Part shown: positions 55,261-63,431 of the stretch, piece by piece
Layout: each line of letters starts with the position of its first letter
Numbering within the stretch: position 1 is the stretch's first letter
Assembly: GCF_040361255.1 (NCBI RefSeq)
Contig: NZ_APNG01000001.1
Span: forward strand, 124,001-188,000
DNA: 64,000 nucleotides
Origin: Salinisphaera sp040361255
Lineage (GTDB): Bacteria > Pseudomonadota > Gammaproteobacteria > Nevskiales > Salinisphaeraceae
Direction of reading: 5' to 3'
The notes under the pieces: model-generated
Database searches by the model: none
What the model was told of the DNA's origin: nothing
Seen by the model: only the letters and a program-made list of their open reading frames with translations
Made by a program: the position numbers and the translations under genes

Positions 55261-55833
55261 ATGAACATTCTGCTGGGCGTGGCACGCGCGATCGACGGCT
55301 TTTCGACCCTGGTCGGCCGACTGATGTGGTGGCTGACGATCGCCATGGTGCTGATCGGCGCCTATAACGTGATCACCCGTTATCTCGGCCAGTATCTGGG
55401 CGTGCAGCTGTCGGCCAATGTCTACCTCGAGCTGCAGACCTATGCCTTCGATCTGATCTTTCTGCTGGGCGCGGCCTATCTGCTGCGCGTGGACGGGCAC
55501 GTACGTGTAGATATCGTCTACAGCCGCTTGGGCCCGCGCGCGCGGGCGTGGATCGATATCTTCGGCACGCTGTTCTTCCTCGTTCCCTTTTGTATCTTCG
55601 GCCTGTATTTTTGCCTGGGCTATGTAGAGCGCTCCTGGGCAGTGATGGAGCAAAGCCCCAACCCCGGCGGGCTGGCTCGCTACCCGATCAAGACCGTCAT
55701 GCTCGTGGCGTTCGCGATGCTCATCCTTCAAGGCGTGAGCGAAATCATCAAGAACATCGCCTATCTGGCCCGCGAACCCGGCTTTAGCGACAACGACGCC
55801 CATCGCGCCACCCAGGAAACCGAGGGCCTCTAG
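55261..55833 (+). CDS. dctQ: TRAP transporter small permease DctQ
   Basis: The 190-residue protein has four membrane segments. The DctQ pattern includes NVITRYLGQYLG, LELQTYAFDLIFLLGAAYLL and DGHVRVDIVYSRLGPRARAW. It belongs to the larger-solute TRAP type often labelled mannitol/chloroaromatic. GAGGAGAC precedes ATG 55261. DctM follows 43 bases downstream; the binding protein gene lies on the opposite strand further right. Confidence 0.92.
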   Translation: MNILLGVARAIDGFSTLVGRLMWWLTIAMVLIGAYNVITRYLGQYLGVQLSANVYLELQTYAFDLIFLLGAAYLLRVDGHVRVDIVYSRLGPRARAWIDIFGTLFFLVPFCIFGLYFCLGYVERSWAVMEQSPNPGGLARYPIKTVMLVAFAMLILQGVSEIIKNIAYLAREPGFSDNDAHRATQETEGL

Positions 55834-55876
55834 GCTTGCCCGGCATGCGCGCACCCCTCGACAACAGGCCCTGACC

Positions 55877-57247
55877 GTGGATTATCTCGCCCTCTGGATG
55901 TTTGCGACCGCGATCGGTTTGCTGCTGATCGGTTATCCCGTGGCCTTCACGCTGGGTGGCACGGCCGTGCTGTTCACGCTCATCGGCAGCGACATGCTGC
56001 CGGATATGGGCCTGACGCTGCCCTGGGAGCCGGCGTTTCGCATGGCCCGGCTCAATATCCTGCCGGGCCGCATCTTCGGCAACATCATGGACAACTACGA
56101 ACTGGTCGCCGTGCCGTTCTTCGTGTTCATGGGCGTGATGCTGGAAAAATCGCGGCTGGCCTCCGATCTGCTACAGACCATGGGCCTGCTTTTCGGACGC
56201 ATACGCGGCGGCCTGGCGATCTCGGTGGTGGTGGTCGGCACCCTGCTGGCGGCTTCGACCGGCGTGGTCGGCGCCTCGGTGGTCACCATGGGCGTGCTCG
56301 CCCTGCCGGTGATGCTCAAGTACAACTACGACAAGGGCCTGGCCTCCGGCACCGTCGCGGCCTCCGGCACCCTCGGCCAGATCGTACCGCCGAGCATCGT
56401 GCTGATCATCCTCGGCGATCAGATGCGGGTGTCCATCGGCGATCTGTTTCTGGGCGCGCTCATTCCCGGCATTCTGCTGTCGGTGCTGTTCGTGCTGTGG
56501 ATAATCTTCGTAGCGCTGCGCTACCCCGAGCGGGCCCCGGCCCTGCCGGCCAGCGAACGCGATATCAGCCCGCGCCGGCTGCTGCTGCGGGTACTGGGCA
56601 TGATGACGCCGCCGTTGGCGCTGATTCTCATCGTGTTGGGCACCATCTTTGCCGGCATCGCCACGCCGACGGAAGCCGGCGCCATGGGCGCGCTGGGTGC
56701 GAGCCTGCTGGCGCTGATCAATCGCCGCCTGAACTGGGAAAGCCTGAGCGCGGTCATGGATCAGACCGTCAAGCTCACCGCCATGGTGTTCATCATCCTG
56801 CTGGGCGCAACCGCCTTCACCATGGTCTTCGCCTCACTCGGCGGCCCGCAGCTGGTGGAAGAGATCCTGCTCGATCTGCCCGGCGGCGCGCTGGCATTCC
56901 TGTTCTTCACGATGCTCACCATCTTCGTGCTGGGCTTTTTCGTGGACTTCATCGAAATCAGCTTCATCGTGGTGCCGGTGATCACCCCGATCGCCATCCA
57001 GCTGGGTATCGATCCGCTCTGGTTCGCCGTGCTGATTGCGGTCAATCTGCAAGCCTCCTTCCTCACCCCGCCGTTCGGCTTCGCGCTGTTCTATCTCAAG
57101 GGCGTAGCGCCGCCCGGCATCCGCACCATCGATATCTATCGCGGCGTGGTGCCCTTCATCGGCCTGCAGCTGTTCGCGCTGATCCTGCTGTGGCTGTTCC
57201 CGCAGCTCGTGCTCTGGCTGCCCCAGCTCAGCAACGCGGTGCAATAG
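55877..57247 (+). CDS. dctM: TRAP transporter large permease DctM
   Basis: The 456-residue protein (GTG start at 55877) has about 12 membrane segments. The signature GVVGASVVTMGVLALPVMLK and the SGTLGQIVPPSIVLIILGDQ block (about 150-172) hold the sodium and substrate sites, and NLQASFLTPPFGFALFYLKG closes the fold. It is the main channel of a sodium-driven TRAP carrier together with DctQ. Substrate is unknown. Confidence 0.94.
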   Translation: MDYLALWMFATAIGLLLIGYPVAFTLGGTAVLFTLIGSDMLPDMGLTLPWEPAFRMARLNILPGRIFGNIMDNYELVAVPFFVFMGVMLEKSRLASDLLQTMGLLFGRIRGGLAISVVVVGTLLAASTGVVGASVVTMGVLALPVMLKYNYDKGLASGTVAASGTLGQIVPPSIVLIILGDQMRVSIGDLFLGALIPGILLSVLFVLWIIFVALRYPERAPALPASERDISPRRLLLRVLGMMTPPLALILIVLGTIFAGIATPTEAGAMGALGASLLALINRRLNWESLSAVMDQTVKLTAMVFIILLGATAFTMVFASLGGPQLVEEILLDLPGGALAFLFFTMLTIFVLGFFVDFIEISFIVVPVITPIAIQLGIDPLWFAVLIAVNLQASFLTPPFGFALFYLKGVAPPGIRTIDIYRGVVPFIGLQLFALILLWLFPQLVLWLPQLSNAVQ

Positions 57248-57274
57248 GCGACGACGCGAGCCCGGCGAAAAACA

Positions 57275-57410
57275 GTCCGCAAATGAACGCCAATTAACGC
57301 AAATAGAAAAGCGCTTGGCAGGCGATTGCCTTGACTGCCCACGCGGTTAGCGTATCGCTCGAGGCGAAAACCTTTGCCTTATTCGCGTGCATCCGCGTTT
57401 ATTTGCAGAC
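57275..57410. repeat. Family A element, full (first of a direct pair)
   Basis: This 136-base element has inverted ends: GTCCGCAAATGAACGCCAAT (left) and the complement of ATCCGCGTTTATTTGCAGAC (right). It aligns without gaps to 57571-57706. Confidence 0.85.
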
Positions 57411-57570
57411 TCATCTTTGCCTTAGGCCACGCCAAGGCTTTGTTCTTTGAAGCAATTCGCAGATTAAGCAGATTCGATGGGAAAGCTGACGGACGCACTG
57501 CGTTGCTCCACGCCTCGAACCGCACTTCCAAGGCACGAACAACCGATCAAACAATCGGCGGATTAAAACA

Positions 57571-57706
57571 ATCCGCGAATGAACGCCAATTAACGCAAAT
57601 GGAAAACCGGTTGTCAGGCGCTTGTCTGAACTGCCCACGCGGTTGGCGTATCGCTCGGGGCGGAAACCTTTGTCTTATTCGCGTGCATTCGCGTTCATTT
57701 GCGGAC
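57571..57706. repeat. Family A element, full (second of a direct pair)
   Basis: This 136-base element differs from the first copy at 17 positions by my count and has no gaps. The differences cluster near the middle of the left half, while the end repeats and the centre CTGCCCACGCGGTT are nearly unchanged. Confidence 0.85.
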
Positions 57707-57755
57707 GGTCTTTCTTCGAACGCGCCTCAGTAAACCAAACAGTACCCTGGGGCAT

Positions 57756-57791
57756 TAAAAAGCCGCGCGGCCCGATGGGGCGGCGCGGCTT
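57756..57791 (-). terminator. Terminator of dctP
   Basis: AAGCCGCGCGGCCC (57760-57773) and GGGCGGCGCGGCTT (57778-57791) form a 14-bp stem with one mismatch and loop GATG. On the minus strand it is followed by TTTTT. Confidence 0.88.
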
Positions 57792-57812
57792 GCCGGCCTC
57801 ACAGCGTGACAG

Positions 57813-58904
57813 CTAGGCGAGATCGCCGTTGATATAGCGCAGGAAGTTGTACTGGCTGACATCGGTCCAGGCCCGAACCTCGTCGCGAAAGCCCTGCCAC
57901 TGATCGTAGACCTTGGCATAGAGCTTGTTCTTGTCGGCATGCTCCTGCTGGATCTCGTCGGTATAGCCCTTGAGCACGTCCAACACCTCAGCCGGGAAGG
58001 TGCGCACCTGCGCGCCGCCGGCGATCAGGCGCTTCAGAGCCGGGCCGTTGCGGGCGGTGTACTGGGCAAACATACGCTCGTTGGCGGCCTTGGCGGCGAC
58101 CGGGATCGTCTCGCGGATATCCTTGGGCAGATCCTTGAAGATATCGTTGTTGACGTACAACCCGAGCGTCGCGCCCGGCTCGGCCCAGCTGGGCATGTAG
58201 TAGTACTTGGCGGCCTTGTGCAGTTGCAGGATTTCGTCGTCGTAGGGGCTGACCCAGTCAGCCGCATCGATCACGCCGCGTTCGAGCGCGAAATAGACCT
58301 GCCCACCGGGTAGATTCTGGATATTCACGCCGGCACGCGCCATCACCTGACCGCCCACGCCGGGAAAACGCATCTTCAGCCCCTTGAGATCCTCGGGCGA
58401 ATTGATTTCCTTGTTGAACCAACCACCGGTCTGGCCGCCGGTATTGCCGGCCAGAAACGCCACCATGTTGCTGCGGGCGTTGAGCTCGTTCCAGAGGTCG
58501 CCACCGCCGCCTTCCTCGATCCAGGCATTCTGCTGCTGGCCGGTTAGGCCGAACGGCATGGCCGTAAAGAAAGCATGGGTCGGATCCTGGCCGATGTAGT
58601 AGTAGGACGCGGTATGCCCCATGGCAAAGGCGCCGCTCGACACGCTGTCATAGACCTCGAGACCGCCGACCTGCTCGCCAGCCGCGAACACTTCGACTTC
58701 GACATCGCCATCGGTGGCATATTCGATCGATCGGCCGATGTATTCGGCGGTCCCGAACAGGGTATCGATGGACGAAGGCCACGAGGTGACCATGCCCAGG
58801 CGATATTTCTTGTTCCGCGCGATGGTCATCGGCGAAAACACGGTACTCGCGGCCGCGACCGCACCGGCCGCTCCGGTCAGAAACTGACGACGTTTAATGC
58901 TCAT
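57813..58904 (-). CDS. dctP: TRAP substrate-binding protein DctP with Tat signal
   Basis: The 363-residue periplasmic protein starts MSIKRRQFLTGAAGAVAAAS, a twin-arginine signal. The domain has RLGMVTSWPSSIDTLFGTAE, the conserved substrate-arginine loop KGLKMRFPGVGGQVM (about 172-186) and GVIDAADWVSPYDDE (about 207-221), typical of the mannitol/chloroaromatic branch. It hands a substrate to DctQM. Unusually it lies on the opposite strand from dctQM and must have its own promoter. Confidence 0.92.
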   Translation of the reverse strand: MSIKRRQFLTGAAGAVAAASTVFSPMTIARNKKYRLGMVTSWPSSIDTLFGTAEYIGRSIEYATDGDVEVEVFAAGEQVGGLEVYDSVSSGAFAMGHTASYYYIGQDPTHAFFTAMPFGLTGQQQNAWIEEGGGGDLWNELNARSNMVAFLAGNTGGQTGGWFNKEINSPEDLKGLKMRFPGVGGQVMARAGVNIQNLPGGQVYFALERGVIDAADWVSPYDDEILQLHKAAKYYYMPSWAEPGATLGLYVNNDIFKDLPKDIRETIPVAAKAANERMFAQYTARNGPALKRLIAGGAQVRTFPAEVLDVLKGYTDEIQQEHADKNKLYAKVYDQWQGFRDEVRAWTDVSQYNFLRYINGDLA

Positions 58905-59106
58905 GGCTCCCCTTCGCTCGGCCGCCGCCCGCAACACGAGCCGACCGCTTCGCCTTTTTTTAGATGATTCATGTTCGGCCCAGGCCCGCACCGCGATAGA
59001 GCACGGGCCGCCGATGCGCCAGATTGCCGCAAAACGGTCAGCGGGGAAAGTCGACCAACGATTGAGTCCGCGCGCGTTAGCGGCCCGCACGCAGGGCCGC
59101 GTTCAA

Positions 59107-59760
59107 TCAGACGCGCGGCCCGCCGCGCTGCTGACGCCAGTACATGATCAGCCCGAAGCCGAAGGCCATGCCACCGAGGTGGGCGAAATGCGCCACGCCC
59201 GCCTGGGTGCCGGTCACGCCGAAGAACAGTTCCATCGCCCCGTAACCGATCACCAGCCATTTCGCGGTCATTGGAATCGGCGGGATGAGCAGCATCACCC
59301 GGGCATTGGGAAACATCATGCCGAAGGCCAGCAGCACGCCGAACAACCCGCCCGAAGCGCCGACCGTGGGTACGGGCTGGCCCGGCGACATGAGCAGGAG
59401 CGTGAGCACCTGGGTGATACCGGCACCGACCACGCAAACCAGATAGTAGAGCAGAAAACGCTGACCACCCCAGACCTGTTCGACCACGCGCCCGAACATC
59501 CACAGGCCAAACATGTTGAAGAACAGATGGCCGAAACTGCCATGCAGAAAGCCATAGCTGAGCAACTGCCAGACTTCGAAACCGACACTGCCGACGCCCG
59601 CGGACGTGCGCACCGGATATTCGCCCAGCGGCCACAGGGCGAAATACTGCATGACCGGTTCCTGGGCATACATCAGGAACAGAAATCCCAGCCCGTTCGC
59701 GATCAGTAACCACTTGATCATGGGCGGAACGCTGGAAACGGCAAACGGATCCTGTCGCAT
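59107..59760 (-). CDS. Rhomboid-family intramembrane serine protease
   Basis: The 217-residue protein has six membrane segments. The active site is GASGG (S136) with H194 in HFAHLGGM; HLFFN (H78, N82) is the oxyanion part. It cuts other membrane proteins within the membrane. Start ATG 59760 is used; a start at MIKW (13 codons later) is possible. It lies after the dctP start, same strand, with no clear partner. Confidence 0.93.
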   Translation of the reverse strand: MRQDPFAVSSVPPMIKWLLIANGLGFLFLMYAQEPVMQYFALWPLGEYPVRTSAGVGSVGFEVWQLLSYGFLHGSFGHLFFNMFGLWMFGRVVEQVWGGQRFLLYYLVCVVGAGITQVLTLLLMSPGQPVPTVGASGGLFGVLLAFGMMFPNARVMLLIPPIPMTAKWLVIGYGAMELFFGVTGTQAGVAHFAHLGGMAFGFGLIMYWRQQRGGPRV

Positions 59761-59856
59761 GGGCAGGCAGACTCGGCTCGAAAATGGAACCCGCCAAGCA
59801 TACCGCATCGTCTTTTCAGGCCGCAGCACACGCGTCGCACCCGCGCCGGATCAGGC

Positions 59857-59893
59857 ATAAAAAAAACCCGGCGCCGCACGAGGCGACGCCGGG
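59857..59893 (-). terminator. Terminator of betT
   Basis: CCCGGCG (59867-59873) and CGCCGGG (59887-59893) form a stem extended past one mismatch toward the loop ACGA. On the minus strand it is followed by a run of eight T. Confidence 0.85.
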
Positions 59894-59922
59894 CTGCCGG
59901 GCGCTATAAAAGCGCCTGACGC

Positions 59923-61923
59923 TTAGCGCACCAGATACAAAAAGTGCAGATGCTTTTCGTACTGGTCGAGGATATCGCCGATGAGCTGTTCCTTGGTGTA
60001 GCCCACGACGTTGTACTGCTGCCCGCCTTCACGCAGGAAGACCTCGGCACGGAAGTGCTCGCGCTCCTGAGCCTTCTGTTGCTCTTCGCGACGGGTCAGC
60101 GCGCCCATGTAGAACGTGGGCGCGGTGAAGCGACGCGCGCGCACGCCATAGACGAAGTCGATTTCGGCGCCATGGTCCACATCCAGATAGCAACGATCAT
60201 CCTCGGTGCTGATCTTGGTGGTCATGCCGCTTTCTTCGAACTGCTTGGCGACCGCCTCCATGGCCGGCTTGACCACGTTGGTCAGGAACTCGTCGACCTG
60301 CTTGCGGCGCGGCGACGTAACCAGCGTCTTGAGACGGTTCTGCCAGCTGCCACCGCCGAAACCGGCGACGTTCGAAGGCGTATTCATCGCATAGCGCAGG
60401 CTGTCCTGTTTGACCAGCTCGATACTCAACGAGCGATACAAGCAATAGGCCATGATCAGAAGGATCACGGTAATCGGCAGAGCCGAGGCCAGCGATGCAG
60501 CCTGCAGCGCCCCGATACCGCCGGCGGCCAACAGCACGATGGCAACCACACCTTCCAGTACCGCCCAGAAGATACGCTGCCAGACCGGCGGTTCGTTGCC
60601 GTCTTTCGCGGTGAGGATATCGATGACCAGCGAACCGGAGTCCGACGAGGTCACGAAGAAGGTGATCACCAGCATCGTGCCGAGAATCGATGTCAGCCAG
60701 GTGAACGGGAACTGTTCGAGAAAGACGAACAGCGCGGTCGAGGTGTTTTCGTCCACGGCGTCCATGAGGGTGGTCATGCCGTCCACCATGATCATGTGCA
60801 GCGCACCGTCACCAAAGGCGGTCAGCCACAGGAAGGTGGCCCCCACCGGTACCAGCAGCACGCCGAGCACGAATTCGCGGATCGTACGGCCACGCGACAC
60901 GCGCGCAACGAACATGCCCACGAACGGCGACCAGGAAATCCACCAGGCCCAGTAGAACAGCGTCCAACTGCTCATGAAGCTGTCGGTATCTTCAGTTCCT
61001 GTATACACCCAGGAATTGAAGGTCATGTCCACCATCGAAGACATGTAGTTGCCGATGTTCTGCATCAGCGACTGGAAGATGAACAGCGTCGGGCCCATCA
61101 CGATCACGAACAGCAGCAGCGCCGCAGCCAGCCACAGGTTGAGTTCGGATACGCGACGGATGCCGCCGTCGAGGCCGAGTACGACCGAGGTCGTGGCCAT
61201 CGCGGTGATGATGCAGATGAGCACGATCTGGGTGCTCAGACCTTCGGGCACGCTGAACAGGAAGTTCAGCCCCGAGTTGACCTGCTGGGCACCAAAGCCA
61301 AGCGACGTGGCCACACCGAACAGGGTGCCGAACACGGCCAGGATATCGACCGCATTACCGATGGGGCCGTAGATGCGCTTGCCGATGAGCGGGTACAAAG
61401 CCGAACTCATGCGCAGCGGCAGATCGCGCCGGAAACTGAAATAGGCCAGGCACAGGCCCACCACGGCGTAGATCGCCCAGGCGTGCATACCCCAATGGAA
61501 GAAGGTGATCCGCATCGCCGCACGCGCGGCTTCGCCCGTTTCGCTGGTGCCCTGCGGCGGGTTCATATAGTGCAGAACCGGTTCGGCCACACCATAGAAC
61601 ATCAGACCGATGCCCATGCCCGCCGAGAACAACATGGCGAACCAGGAGATATAGCTGAAATCCGGTTCGCTGTGATCCGGCCCCAACCGGAACTGTCCGT
61701 AGCGGGACAGCGCGAGCACGATACAGAAAACCAGATAGGCGCCGACAGCACCCAGATACAACCAGCCGAAGGTCGCGATCAGCCAGCTCTGCATCCCGCT
61801 GAAGAAGTCATTGGCTCGATCCGGGAAAACCGCCCCGAAGATGACAAGCACGCCAATGACGGCGACTGATGGAAAAAATACAGGCGGATTGATACCCGCC
61901 TCTTCAGGTTCGCTATCGCTCAT
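59923..61923 (-). CDS. betT: BCCT-family osmolyte transporter, BetT-like
   Basis: The 666-residue protein has 12 membrane segments and a C-terminal cytoplasmic part of about 160 residues, as in BetT. SAGMGIGLMFYGVAEPVLHY (about 99-118) and WAWWISWSPFVGMFVARVSR (about 323-342, aromatic substrate box) are diagnostic. It takes up choline or betaine for salt protection using the proton or sodium gradient. The ribosome site AGGAGAG is far from the ATG, and only a weak AGAAAG is near, so translation may be modest. The gene follows a palindromic hairpin. Confidence 0.93.
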   Translation of the reverse strand: MSDSEPEEAGINPPVFFPSVAVIGVLVIFGAVFPDRANDFFSGMQSWLIATFGWLYLGAVGAYLVFCIVLALSRYGQFRLGPDHSEPDFSYISWFAMLFSAGMGIGLMFYGVAEPVLHYMNPPQGTSETGEAARAAMRITFFHWGMHAWAIYAVVGLCLAYFSFRRDLPLRMSSALYPLIGKRIYGPIGNAVDILAVFGTLFGVATSLGFGAQQVNSGLNFLFSVPEGLSTQIVLICIITAMATTSVVLGLDGGIRRVSELNLWLAAALLLFVIVMGPTLFIFQSLMQNIGNYMSSMVDMTFNSWVYTGTEDTDSFMSSWTLFYWAWWISWSPFVGMFVARVSRGRTIREFVLGVLLVPVGATFLWLTAFGDGALHMIMVDGMTTLMDAVDENTSTALFVFLEQFPFTWLTSILGTMLVITFFVTSSDSGSLVIDILTAKDGNEPPVWQRIFWAVLEGVVAIVLLAAGGIGALQAASLASALPITVILLIMAYCLYRSLSIELVKQDSLRYAMNTPSNVAGFGGGSWQNRLKTLVTSPRRKQVDEFLTNVVKPAMEAVAKQFEESGMTTKISTEDDRCYLDVDHGAEIDFVYGVRARRFTAPTFYMGALTRREEQQKAQEREHFRAEVFLREGGQQYNVVGYTKEQLIGDILDQYEKHLHFLYLVR

Positions 61924-61967
61924 GCACTTTCTATTATCGTGGATTCCCTCTCCTATCTATAACACGA

Positions 61968-61987
61968 CTGTCGTTTATTAACGACAG
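61968..61987. promoter_or_regulatory. Palindrome upstream of betT
   Basis: CTGTCGTT-TATT-AACGACAG is a perfect 8-bp inverted repeat between the nitroreductase stop and the betT start. No T-run follows, so an operator near the betT promoter is as likely as a terminator of the nitroreductase unit. Confidence 0.45.
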
Positions 61988-62037
61988 CTGAAGTGCAACG
62001 CGAAACGGTGCCGATGCGGCGCCAAGGCCGCTCCAGC

Positions 62038-62634
62038 CTAGAGTCCAGCCGGATTGCCGAACCGGTCCACGAACACGAATTCGTCAAGCGCACGCCGCTC
62101 TCGGGGCTTGGTATCGCGCTCCAGCAGCGCTTGATTCATGTTATCGGAGGTTTCGCGATAGCCGATCGCCATGGCGGTGAATGCCTCGGCGTTTTCCGGG
62201 ATCGCAAAGGCGCTGCGCGCGGCATCCGGATCGAGACCGATCATCTGATGCACGAACAGCCGGCGGGTGGTCGCTTCGGTGACCAGATTCGCCGACGCCA
62301 AGCCCAGATCGTGTTCCGCGGCCTTGTTGAGCTCGCCGTTGCGGGTGAACGTGCGAACCACCACGCCCAGTGCAAGCACCGGCGCATTCTGTGCCCAGGC
62401 GCGGTTGGCTTCGACCAGGCATTCGAGAATACGCGCATGGGTATCGCCTTGGCCCTTGATCCCCACGATATAGCGCCAGGGTTGCTCGTTGTAGGAGGAC
62501 GGCGCCCAGCGCGCCGCCTCGAACACACTGGCCAGATCCTGGGCCGGCACCGGTTTATCGCTGAAGGCATAGGGGCTCCAGCGCACAGCGAGGGTGTTGT
62601 GAATACGGTGATCGGTCGCTGCGTTTTTGCTCAT
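62038..62634 (-). CDS. Nitroreductase-family FMN protein
   Basis: The 198-residue protein has the nitroreductase start (RWSPYAFSDKPVPAQDLASV), the FMN-binding ARWAPSSYNEQPWRYIV (about 41-57) and a late AMAIGYRE (about 154-161). It should reduce quinones or nitro compounds with NAD(P)H. It follows wrbA by 44 bases on the same strand, so both form a likely quinone or electrophile stress operon under the divergent LysR gene. Confidence 0.9.
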   Translation of the reverse strand: MSKNAATDHRIHNTLAVRWSPYAFSDKPVPAQDLASVFEAARWAPSSYNEQPWRYIVGIKGQGDTHARILECLVEANRAWAQNAPVLALGVVVRTFTRNGELNKAAEHDLGLASANLVTEATTRRLFVHQMIGLDPDAARSAFAIPENAEAFTAMAIGYRETSDNMNQALLERDTKPRERRALDEFVFVDRFGNPAGL

Positions 62635-62678
62635 GCCCCTGTCCTTGCGGTTGCGTATCGGCGTATGGGCGAACTGTG

Positions 62679-63281
62679 TCAGAGGCTTAGCGCCGTGGCT
62701 AGTCGCGCTAGCTTTTCGCCCTGATAGCGTGCGATCGATAGCTCCTTTTCGCTCGGCTGGCGCGAACCGTCGCCGCCGGCATAGGTCGACGCGCCATAGG
62801 GCGAGCCGCCGCGCAGTTCGGAAATATCGAACAGCTCCTGAGCGCCAGCATAATCGACCGGCACGATCAGCATGCCGTGATGGGCCAGCGTGTTCCAGAA
62901 CGAGGTGATGGTGGTTTCGTTGCCCGCACCCGTGGCGCTGGACGTGAACACGCTACCGAACTTGTTCACCAGCTTGCCGTTGGCCCACAGCCCGCCGGTC
63001 TGATCCAGGAAGGTACGCATCTGCCCGGACATGTTGCCGAAACGCGTAGGCGTGCCGAACACAATGGCATCGTAATCGGCGATTTCACCCGGCTCGGCCA
63101 CCGGCGCCGACTGATCCATCTTCGCGCCTGCGGCTTGCAACGCCTCGTCGCTCATCGTTTCCGGCACGCGCTTGAGGGTCACCTCGACGCCATCGACGCT
63201 TTTTGCGCCTTCGACCACGGCATTGGCCAGCGTCTCGATATGCCCGTACATCGAATAATAAAGCACCAGCATCTTCTTCAT
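62679..63281 (-). CDS. wrbA: NAD(P)H:quinone oxidoreductase WrbA
   Basis: The 200-residue flavodoxin-like protein starts MKKMLVLYYSMYGHIETLAN (FMN phosphate loop at about 10-14). FGTPTRFGNMSGQMRTFLDQ (about 75-94) and the GSPYGASTYAGGDGSRQPSE block (about 160-179) are diagnostic for WrbA. It reduces quinones by two electrons, avoiding radicals. AAGGAG lies 8 bases before ATG 63281. It is divergent from a LysR regulator with a 150-base gap. Confidence 0.95.
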   Translation of the reverse strand: MKKMLVLYYSMYGHIETLANAVVEGAKSVDGVEVTLKRVPETMSDEALQAAGAKMDQSAPVAEPGEIADYDAIVFGTPTRFGNMSGQMRTFLDQTGGLWANGKLVNKFGSVFTSSATGAGNETTITSFWNTLAHHGMLIVPVDYAGAQELFDISELRGGSPYGASTYAGGDGSRQPSEKELSIARYQGEKLARLATALSL

Positions 63282-63406
63282 GATCAACTCCTTGTTCATG
63301 CAAATAATCGTCAGCACCGCGGTGGCTTGTATGCCGCCTCGATCGTATGGGCTCAACATAGAACGCATACGAAAACGATGAAAGCGAAGCCTTTTGGCAT
63401 ACTCGT

Positions 63407-63419
63407 TCAAATTATTTGA
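63407..63419. promoter_or_regulatory. Small palindrome before the LysR gene
   Basis: TCAAATTATTTGA is a perfect 6-bp inverted repeat with one centre base, 12 bases before the LysR start. It has the T-N11-A outline of LysR sites. Autoregulation is possible. Confidence 0.4.
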
Positions 63420-63431
63420 TTAAGGCATCGC

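Larger units (their letters stand above)
57248..57755. other. Convergent intergenic region with a duplicated repeat element
   Basis: The gap between dctM and dctP holds two copies of a family A element (57275-57410 and 57571-57706) in direct orientation. The 160 bases between them hold a related motif GCAGATTAAGCAGATTCG at about 57461. No gene is supported. Confidence 0.75.

Noticed and set aside
57374..57733. A 119-codon open frame between dctM and dctP
   Set aside because: It spans repeat ends and ordinary intergenic DNA; similar frames arise from the repeats at other sites.
59944..61869. A 641-codon open frame antisense to betT
   Set aside because: The composition (His/Arg/Gln-rich) and lack of domains mark it as a shadow of the BCCT gene.
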